From the NCBI GenBank assembly GCA_902806395.1, contig CADCWH010000318.1, positions 1 through 5,638 on the forward strand: DNA of 5,638 nt, read 5' to 3'. Under the pieces are notes generated by a model. It made no database searches, had not been told where the DNA came from, and was given only the letters and a program-made list of their open reading frames with translations. Origin of the DNA: an uncultured Thermomicrobiales bacterium (lineage in GTDB: Bacteria; Chloroflexota; Chloroflexia; Thermomicrobiales; UBA6265). The position numbers and the translations under genes are program-made. Positions 1 to 4,715 of this stretch are shown one piece after another (position 1 is the stretch's first letter; every line of letters begins with the position of its first letter).

Positions 1-23
1 ACCGATGGCAGGCGGTCTGGCCC

Positions 24-1739
24 GTGCTGGTGATATTGCTTCGCACTCGGGTTCAAATTGGGCTGCATAGGCTGGGGTCCGTCCGGGCACGACACCCGTT
101 CAGGACCACGACGCAGGGATTGGCGCTGGCCGTGGTTGTCGTCACCATTGCCGCGACCATCGCCATGGCCTCGAGGCTGCTCTTCCTGGCCGTCGCGACG
201 CCTGACGAGCCATTGGTCCTCGCGGCGTTCTTCGCCTGTCTCCTGAGCGCGGGGGTCATCGCCAATTCAAGCGCAGCCCTCCAGTCGATCTACCTCGCGG
301 CTGACCTCCCATTCCTGCTGACCATGCCGATCCCTCTGGTGGTCACCTTTTCGAGTAAGTTCGCAGAGACCCTGGCTGGCGGACTCCCGATCGGTTTCAT
401 CGGTTTCTGGTTCATCGCCGGATACGCCACCACGGCCGACCGGTTCGTGTGGACCCTGATCATCGGCACCGTGATCCTCCTCGGATACCTGGTGATCCTC
501 TCGGCGCTCGGCATCGTGATGGTCGCCGGGATCGCCCGACTCGTGCCGGCCAAGCGGGCCTGGACCGTCTTGGGCGTCGTGAGCCTCCTGATCGTCGGTG
601 CGCTGGGCGTCTGGTGGGCGGTCATCCAACAGGACGACGCGAGCGCGACCTTCACGTCGGACATGTCGATCGATTCCACTATCGATGCCGGAACGGTCGG
701 TCTCCTGCAAAACCTTGTCCAGGCGGGGAACCACGTCCAATACACTCCCCTCGCCTGGGCCGCTCGGGCCATCACGGCCACGGATCAACCCTCGCTGTGG
801 CTGAACGGCCTGCCGTTCGTGGCACTAGTCCTCGTCTCGGTCTCCGTGGCGTGGTGGCTGTTCGCCGTCACGTTCGAGTCGGGCACCAGCGCCTTCCGGG
901 CGGCGAGCGCTCCGGTCCCCCGTCCGTCACGACCAATCGCCCGCTGGACCGCCGCCGTACTGGCGTTCCTCCCAGACCAGCTCGCGGCATTGATCCTCAA
1001 AGAATGGATCGTCATGTTGCGGGATTCCCGCCGCCTGACCGGTGCCCTCTGGCCGCTGGGGATGGTGGTCGTCTATACCGTCACGCTCAGTCGTGGGGCA
1101 GCCGATGCCACCGAACCTGAAGGGTGGCGGTTTTGGCAATCCGTTGCCTCGGTGATCTTCTTGCCGTGGGCCGCCTCACTGGGTACGGCGGTGTACAGCG
1201 TCGGCTCAGAGCACCGGGGCATCCATCTCTTGCGGACCCTCCCGATCGACGGCCAACTCGTTCTGGCTGCCAAGGTCATCGCGGGAATCCTTCCGGTATT
1301 GGCGGTCACCACCTCAGCGGCGATCGTGGTCGCCGCCAGCAATGGTGCCACGCTGACCCAGATGGGTTTGGTCGTGCTCTTCCTGGTTTGGTCGTCGGTG
1401 GGCTTCGTGACCCTCGATACCTGCGCGTCCGCCCTGGCACCGAACTTCGTCACCGAGCAGATCGAGCGGACCTTGAGGCTGAAAGGACGCCTCTACGGTC
1501 TCGGTGCCGGAATGGTCTTTGCGGCCGGGACTGGACTCCTGGCCGCGGCAATCGTCTTCGCGGTGGACGGTCGGCCGGACGTTATCCGGGATCTCGACCT
1601 AACGGAGGCAATGGGTTTCGACCCACTGGGATGGCCGCTGGCATTCGCCGGATTGGCGGTCTCGGTGGGAGTCATCGTGGCCAGTTGGACCATCGGGGTC
1701 ACCCGGCTCGACCAGTTCCTCACGTCGGACACGCCCTGA
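24..1739 (+). CDS. ABC-2-type export permease, polytopic membrane protein (5' end may lie outside the window)
   Basis: Probable membrane subunit of an ABC exporter that would move an unknown substrate across the cytoplasmic membrane with a separate ATPase, presumably encoded left of the window. From the GTG at 24 it is 571 aa with about a dozen hydrophobic segments, roughly at residues 32-58, 64-85, 121-134, 142-172, 180-201, 262-283, 341-355, 373-392, 416-438, 446-463, 491-514 and 536-557. Two similar loops, around 94-120 (LPFLLTMPI then a Lys) and 402-420 (LLRTLPI then a Lys), recur in the two halves, as in large ABC-2-like permeases. The cytoplasmic stretch LKEWIVMLRDSRRL (325-338) resembles the element before the second half in that family. 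No Walker motifs are present. The frame stays open upstream of the GTG to the window edge and no convincing ribosome site precedes it, so the true start may be further left. The family call is by overall pattern; the substrate is unknown. Confidence 0.7.
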   Translation: MLVILLRTRVQIGLHRLGSVRARHPFRTTTQGLALAVVVVTIAATIAMASRLLFLAVATPDEPLVLAAFFACLLSAGVIANSSAALQSIYLAADLPFLLTMPIPLVVTFSSKFAETLAGGLPIGFIGFWFIAGYATTADRFVWTLIIGTVILLGYLVILSALGIVMVAGIARLVPAKRAWTVLGVVSLLIVGALGVWWAVIQQDDASATFTSDMSIDSTIDAGTVGLLQNLVQAGNHVQYTPLAWAARAITATDQPSLWLNGLPFVALVLVSVSVAWWLFAVTFESGTSAFRAASAPVPRPSRPIARWTAAVLAFLPDQLAALILKEWIVMLRDSRRLTGALWPLGMVVVYTVTLSRGAADATEPEGWRFWQSVASVIFLPWAASLGTAVYSVGSEHRGIHLLRTLPIDGQLVLAAKVIAGILPVLAVTTSAAIVVAASNGATLTQMGLVVLFLVWSSVGFVTLDTCASALAPNFVTEQIERTLRLKGRLYGLGAGMVFAAGTGLLAAAIVFAVDGRPDVIRDLDLTEAMGFDPLGWPLAFAGLAVSVGVIVASWTIGVTRLDQFLTSDTP

Positions 1740-1756
1740 CGCAGGCCTCCCATATG

Positions 1757-1770
1757 GGTCCGTCCGGACC
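1757..1770. terminator. Small hairpin between convergent genes
   Basis: A perfect inverted repeat, GGTCCG-TC-CGGACC, sits in the 55-bp gap between the convergent ends of the permease gene and dnaJ. In practice it would fold as a 5-bp stem with a 4-nt loop. Its position suits a bidirectional terminator, but neither side has a T-run, so the call is tentative. Confidence 0.3.
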
Positions 1771-1794
1771 AACATTGCCGCCATCCCGAGCGGG

Positions 1795-2916
1795 TCAAAC
1801 CCCCAGGGCGTCCTTGACCTTGTCGAAGAAGCCACGGTGGTTGGATTGGTGGGTCACCTCGCTGCCCAGCGTGTCGGCCAGGCGTTCGAACAGTTCCCGC
1901 TGCTCGTCGGAGAGGTGTTTCGGAGTCAGCACTTGGACCGTAACGATCTGATCGCCGCGGTCACCGCCCCTCAGGTCGGGCACCCCCTTGCCTCGCAGCC
2001 GGAACTGCTGGCCACCCTGGGTGCCGGCCGGAACCCGCAGCGCCACGGCGCCCTCCAGGGTGTCGACCTCAATCTCGTCGCCCAGAGCCGCCTGGGCGAC
2101 GTTGATGCCCACCTGGAGCTGGATCGTCTTGTTCTGGCGAGTGAAGACCGGGTGCGGTTTGATCCGAACCTTCACGAACAGGTTACCTGGCACTCCCCCG
2201 GATGGACCGGCTTCCCCCTCGCCCGATAACCGCAGTGTCGCCTGCTCGTCGATCCCGGCCGGGATCGTGACGGTCAGAGTCCGCGGCGTGGCGATTCGGC
2301 CTCGGCCCCGGCAGTTCGGACAGGGATCGGTGACGTGGACTCCCTCACCCTGGCACGTGCCGCATGGTGCCGAGGTCATGAACTGACCGAGGATCGTCTG
2401 CTGGACCCGCCGCACCTCTCCGGTGCCTCCGCAGGTGCCGCACCGGGGTGGAGTCTGCCCATCGCGCATTCGGGATCCGTCGCAGACGTCGCAGGTCTCC
2501 AGGCGCGTCAACTCGACATCCTTGTCGACGCCGAAGACTGCCTCCTCGAAGGAGATGGTCAGCGACAACTCCAGGTCCTGTCCGCGCTCCGGCCCCGTCC
2601 GGCGCCGTCCGCCACCAGCCCCGGAGAAGAACGTCTCGAAGAGGTCGTTGAAAGGGGACCCGCCGAATCCACCGAACCCGCCGTTGCCAGCACCGTTGGC
2701 AGCGTGACCGAATCGGTCGTAGGCAGCCCGGCGATCTGCATCCCCGAGGACCTCGTAGGCCTCGTTGATCTCCTTGAATTGCTCCTCGGCCCCGTCCTCG
2801 CGATTGACGTCGGGGTGGAGCAGTCGCGCCTTGGCCCGGTACGCACGCTTGACTTCGTCCGCCGACGCCCCCTTAGGGACATCGAGGACCTCATAATAAT
2901 CACGCTTCTCGGTCAT
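1795..2916 (-). CDS. dnaJ: Molecular chaperone DnaJ (type I Hsp40)
   Basis: Cytoplasmic co-chaperone that binds unfolded proteins and stimulates the ATPase of DnaK. The 373-aa protein has every part of a type I DnaJ in order: J domain (about 6-70) with HPD at 34-36, a Gly/Phe-rich linker (about 75-103), four zinc-binding CxxC repeats at Cys142/145, 159/162, 185/188 and 199/202, then the C-terminal substrate-binding domains ending near 350. Length is normal for the family. The start at 2916 (MTEKRDYYEVL) is preferred to the in-frame ATG at 2934: it has AGGG five bases upstream and matches the usual DnaJ N-terminus, while 2934 has no ribosome site. The first zinc repeat reads CDVCDGSR, lacking the final Gly of CxxCxGxG. 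The gene appears to be transcribed alone, without dnaK or grpE beside it, from a promoter with a CIRCE operator. It could be a second dnaJ copy in the genome. Confidence 0.97.
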   Translation of the reverse strand: MTEKRDYYEVLDVPKGASADEVKRAYRAKARLLHPDVNREDGAEEQFKEINEAYEVLGDADRRAAYDRFGHAANGAGNGGFGGFGGSPFNDLFETFFSGAGGGRRRTGPERGQDLELSLTISFEEAVFGVDKDVELTRLETCDVCDGSRMRDGQTPPRCGTCGGTGEVRRVQQTILGQFMTSAPCGTCQGEGVHVTDPCPNCRGRGRIATPRTLTVTIPAGIDEQATLRLSGEGEAGPSGGVPGNLFVKVRIKPHPVFTRQNKTIQLQVGINVAQAALGDEIEVDTLEGAVALRVPAGTQGGQQFRLRGKGVPDLRGGDRGDQIVTVQVLTPKHLSDEQRELFERLADTLGSEVTHQSNHRGFFDKVKDALGV

Positions 2917-2987
2917 GTGTGCCCTGGTGCTCATTCGGGTGGGAGTCGCCCCGCGACCGCAAGGTCGGGTCCGGGGCCATCAGTCCA

Positions 2988-3015
2988 AGTATAGCCGGGC
3001 CCGATTCGCGGTCAA
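2988..3015 (-). promoter_or_regulatory. Sigma-A-type promoter of dnaJ
   Basis: Read on the - strand, TTGACC (3015-3010) and TATACT (2993-2988) are separated by 16 bp, a close match to the housekeeping -35/-10 pattern. Transcription would start near 2981, giving a leader of about 65 nt before the dnaJ ATG at 2916. A second -35-like hexamer, TTGACA, lies inside the neighbouring CIRCE spacer (3039-3034), but no good -10 box lies at the right distance from it. Confidence 0.7.
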
Positions 3016-3021
3016 TGGCCG

Positions 3022-3048
3022 TTGGCACTCTGGTGTCAAGACTGCTAA
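3022..3048 (-). promoter_or_regulatory. CIRCE element (HrcA operator) upstream of dnaJ
   Basis: On the + strand the site reads TTGGCACTC, nine bases, GACTGCTAA. The CIRCE consensus is TTAGCACTC-N9-GAGTGCTAA, so each arm matches 8 of 9 and the spacer is exactly 9. It lies 6 bp upstream of the -35 box of the dnaJ promoter. HrcA binds CIRCE and represses chaperone genes until heat shock; finding it in front of dnaJ supports both the site and the regulation. HrcA itself is not encoded in this window. The element also lies about 35 bp from a possible promoter of the divergent gene, so an effect on that gene cannot be excluded. Confidence 0.85.
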
Positions 3049-3083
3049 GTTCCCATCGGGTGGTGCGCGACGGCCGGAGAAAT

Positions 3084-3113
3084 TTCGGTCACTGAACAAG
3101 GCCGTGCCATACT
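3084..3113 (+). promoter_or_regulatory. Possible promoter of the sulfite-oxidase-like gene
   Basis: CATACT (3108-3113) is a fair -10 box. An imperfect -35, TTCGGT (3084-3089), lies 18 bp upstream. If used, it would give a leader of about 147 nt before the ATG at 3267. The -35 match is weak, so the call rests mainly on the -10 box and on position. Confidence 0.35.
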
Positions 3114-3128
3114 TTCCCTCCACCGTCA

Positions 3129-3189
3129 CTGGCCTGGCAAGCCAGAAAGCGGGATTGACCGGCTAACTGAGGACGGACGGGTTGCCAGG
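3129..3189 (+). other. Leader RNA with two competing stems
   Basis: CTGGC (3129-3133) can pair with GCCAG (3141-3145) as a short hairpin. CCTGGCAA (3133-3140) can instead pair perfectly with TTGCCAGG (3182-3189) over 8 bp, closing a 41-nt loop. The two folds share the bases around 3133-3140 and exclude each other. This lies in the presumed 5' leader of the next gene, about 78 nt before its ATG. No known riboswitch class is recognised here and the pairing could be chance in GC-rich DNA. Confidence 0.3.
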
Positions 3190-3266
3190 GCGTATCTCGC
3201 TCGTGCCGGACCGTGTGCACTCCGAGGCCGTTGCCCTTCTCGTGTCGATCGATTCGGAGTCTTGCC

Positions 3267-3896
3267 ATGGGTGTCCGACCGCCCTCCCGTCCGGCCCGCC
3301 TCCGTCCGCGCCCCGTCCCGCCGGAGATCGCCGCGCGGACCCCGCCGGGCCAATTCATCACCCAACGCTTCCCGGTGCTCCATTACGGTGATGTCCCCGA
3401 CATCAACCCGGAGGACTGGCGCCTTACCGTCGATGGCCTGGTGGAGCGTCCCCTGTCCCTTTCCCGGCATGACTTGGAACATCTGCCGACCGAGGTCGTC
3501 ACGGCGGACATGCACTGCGTCACCCGCTGGAGCCGACTCGACATCCCGTGGGGCGGCATCCCGGCCCAGGCCCTGCTGGCGGCTTGCGAACCGATGCCGT
3601 CGGCCCGCTTCGTCGTCGTCTCCTGCGCGGGAGGCTATGACACCAATTTGCCCCTGTCCGATTTCGACGCTGGTGACGTGCTGCTGGCGACCACACTCGA
3701 CGGCGAACCCCTCACACCCGAGCACGGCTTTCCGCTTCGTTTGGTGGTTCCGAAGCGCTATGCCTGGAAGAGTGCCAAATGGGTGACGGGACTCCGTTTC
3801 CTGGCTGGGGACGAGCCCGGCTTCTGGGAACGGTACGGCTACCATAACGACGCCGACCCATGGCGCGAACAACGCTTCTCGGACGAGCCGACCTGA
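3267..3896 (+). CDS. Sulfite-oxidase-like molybdopterin-dependent oxidoreductase
   Basis: Single-domain enzyme of the sulfite oxidase / MsrP molybdopterin-binding fold, expected to carry a molybdenum cofactor; its substrate is not established. The 209-aa protein contains the family pattern in order: FPVLHYG (35-41), DMHCVTRWS (81-89) with Cys84 as the expected molybdenum ligand, GGYDTNLPL (122-130), and RLVVPKRYAWKSAKW (158-172), ending in FWERYGYHN and DPWRE. There is no Tat or Sec signal, no heme domain and no dimerisation domain, so it resembles the short cytoplasmic sulfite-oxidase-like proteins rather than exported MsrP. The start at 3267 is chosen because GGAG (3256-3259) lies 7 bases before it; the upstream GTG at 3213 adds 18 residues with no ribosome site and no family likeness. 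It is divergent from dnaJ. No molybdopterin biosynthesis gene or redox partner lies nearby. Confidence 0.9.
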   Translation: MGVRPPSRPARLRPRPVPPEIAARTPPGQFITQRFPVLHYGDVPDINPEDWRLTVDGLVERPLSLSRHDLEHLPTEVVTADMHCVTRWSRLDIPWGGIPAQALLAACEPMPSARFVVVSCAGGYDTNLPLSDFDAGDVLLATTLDGEPLTPEHGFPLRLVVPKRYAWKSAKWVTGLRFLAGDEPGFWERYGYHNDADPWREQRFSDEPT

Positions 3897-3897
3897 C

Positions 3898-3931
3898 GGA
3901 GGTTGACCGGCGAGAACGGCTCGTCACCTCC
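3898..3931 (+). terminator. Terminator-like hairpin after the sulfite-oxidase-like gene
   Basis: Starting 2 bp after the stop codon, GGAGGT (3898-3903) pairs with ACCTCC (3926-3931). Stacking continues with GAC/GTC (3905-3907 with 3923-3925, one bulged T) and GAG/CTC around an AACGG loop. Position and strength suit a transcription terminator, but no T-run follows, so it would be a non-canonical one. Confidence 0.45.
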
Positions 3932-3982
3932 CCGTCACCCCCAAAAATCAGGTCGAAAACGGCCAACCAGTCGATTGCCGCC

Positions 3983-4017
3983 GTGGGGGTCCACCCCTAG
4001 AAGGTCTAGGCCCCCGC
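3983..4017. repeat. GC-rich imperfect palindrome in the intergenic gap
   Basis: CCTAGA (3996-4001) and TCTAGG (4005-4010) form a perfect 6-bp stem around AGG. After a one-sided bulge of six bases (3990-3995) the outer arms GTGGGGG (3983-3989) and CCCCCGC (4011-4017) add seven more pairs, one of them G-T. It lies between the previous hairpin and the promoter of the next gene. It could be a second terminator or a dispersed palindromic repeat; there is no T-run and no second copy in the window. Confidence 0.4.
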
Positions 4018-4046
4018 AGACCGGGCAGGCGTCCAGGTGCTGACGG

Positions 4047-4075
4047 TTGACTCCGAGTCCACGACACCCTATAAT
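4047..4075 (+). promoter_or_regulatory. Strong sigma-A-type promoter of the HhH/helicase unit
   Basis: TTGACT (4047-4052) and a perfect TATAAT (4070-4075) are separated by the optimal 17 bp. Transcription would start about 4081-4083, inside the LexA box, giving a leader of about 58 nt to the ATG at 4140. It is the best promoter in the window, consistent with a gene that needs tight repression. Confidence 0.85.
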
Positions 4076-4089
4076 AGAACATACGTTCT
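4076..4089 (+). promoter_or_regulatory. LexA (SOS) box overlapping the transcription start
   Basis: AGAACATACGTTCT has perfect 5-base inverted arms (AGAAC/GTTCT) around ATAC. It matches the GAAC-N4-GTTC core of the LexA/DinR site known from Bacillus, actinobacteria and relatives (CGAACRNRYGTTYG type), including the purine-N-purine-pyrimidine centre as A-T-A-C. It follows the -10 box directly, where bound LexA would block transcription. The DNA-binding and helicase genes downstream fit an SOS regulon. Binding itself is inferred. Confidence 0.8.
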
Positions 4090-4096
4090 TCCTACC

Positions 4097-4114
4097 GGAG
4101 AGTGCTTTCTCTCC
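4097..4114 (+). other. Leader hairpin upstream of the HhH gene
   Basis: GGAGAG and CTCTCC form a perfect 6-bp stem around the loop TGCTTT in the 5' leader, ending 11 bases before the ribosome site (GAGAAAGG, 4126-4133). No T-run follows, so it is unlikely to terminate transcription; it may affect stability of the mRNA 5' end. Confidence 0.4.
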
Positions 4115-4139
4115 CTCACCACCGCGAGAAAGGCCCACC

Positions 4140-4715
4140 ATGATCCCGCGCGCAAACCACCGGGCCGCCGAGGTCTTGTTCAACGTCGCCACCATGCTGG
4201 AACTCGCCGAGGACAACCCGTACCGCATCCGCGCGTATCGCCAGGCCGCCCGAAACTTGCTCCGGACGCGACAAGACATCCTGTCGATGCTCACCGACGA
4301 GGGTGAACTGGCCTTGCCCGGCATCGGCGTCCGCCTCCGCCGCCAGCTCGGTGAACTCGTAGCGACCGGTCGGATGGGCTTCTATGTCGAACTGTGCGGC
4401 GACCTTCCGCCCGCGGTCGAATCGCTGATGACGATCCCAGGCGTCGGGCCGAAGACGGCGCACCGCCTGTCCAGTGAACTGGACTTGGCGTCTCCCGAGG
4501 AGGTCGTCGCCGCGGCGGAGGCCGGGAACATCCGGGCGCTGGCAGGGTTCGGACCGCGCAGCGAGGCCAATCTACGAGCCGCGGCCGCGGCCCTGCTCCG
4601 CCGCGATGCCGGTGTGATCACCCCGTTCACACCGCCTGTTGGCTCCCCTTCACCGGCGCTACCGTTGCCCTTCCCGACTGACCGGGACGAGGACACGCTG
4701 CCGGAGGCAGCGTAG
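4140..4715 (+). CDS. Helix-hairpin-helix protein like the N-terminus of DNA polymerase X, without a polymerase domain
   Basis: Probable DNA-binding protein acting at gapped, nicked or branched DNA; no catalytic activity can be assigned. The 191 aa align by eye with the front of family X polymerases: an 8-kDa-like helical region (7-58) containing ELAEDNPYRIRAYRQAAR, then LPGIGVRL (59-66), IPGVGPKTAHRL (99-110) and LAGFGPRSEANL (134-145), each a helix-hairpin-helix motif. The protein stops after residue 155 plus a Pro-rich, acidic tail (161-191); the nucleotidyltransferase domain with its GS and DxD motifs and the PHP exonuclease domain of bacterial PolX are absent. The ATG at 4140 is chosen because AAAGG precedes it by 6 bases; the earliest in-frame start (4047) lies inside the -35 box. 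It is preceded by a promoter with a LexA box and followed without a gap by a helicase gene, so a DNA repair role is inferred. Confidence 0.85.
   Translation: MIPRANHRAAEVLFNVATMLELAEDNPYRIRAYRQAARNLLRTRQDILSMLTDEGELALPGIGVRLRRQLGELVATGRMGFYVELCGDLPPAVESLMTIPGVGPKTAHRLSSELDLASPEEVVAAAEAGNIRALAGFGPRSEANLRAAAAALLRRDAGVITPFTPPVGSPSPALPLPFPTDRDEDTLPEAA
4703..4707 (+). promoter_or_regulatory. Ribosome binding site deciding the helicase start
   Basis: GGAGG lies inside the last codons of the HhH gene, 8 bases before the GTG at 4716. It supports that GTG over the later in-frame starts GTG 4830 and ATG 4860, and implies translational coupling: ribosomes ending at the TAG (4713-4715) are placed to restart on the very next codon. 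Confidence 0.7.

Noticed and set aside
1124..1951. 275-codon + strand open frame overlapping the permease end and dnaJ
   Set aside because: Gly/Arg-rich out-of-frame translation of the permease that runs antisense into dnaJ; no independent evidence.
3121..3266. A named riboswitch (molybdenum cofactor, SAM, cobalamin or c-di-GMP) in the leader of the molybdopterin enzyme
   Set aside because: None of the conserved sequence blocks I know for these classes is present; only generic pairing is visible.
3126..3872. 248-codon minus-strand open frame opposite the sulfite-oxidase-like gene
   Set aside because: No recognisable motif, and it is opposite a gene with strong family signatures.
3935..4065. 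Minus-strand reading frame with CPVCGG, resembling a zinc-ribbon fragment
   Set aside because: It has only one CxxC pair, no start codon with a ribosome site nearby, crosses the strong palindrome, and its open frame continues antisense to the HhH gene; most likely chance.
4047..4139. Upstream extension of the HhH gene to a TTG start at 4047
   Set aside because: This TTG is the first codon of the -35 box and would precede the transcription start; the ATG at 4140 has a good ribosome site and the family-like N-terminus follows it.
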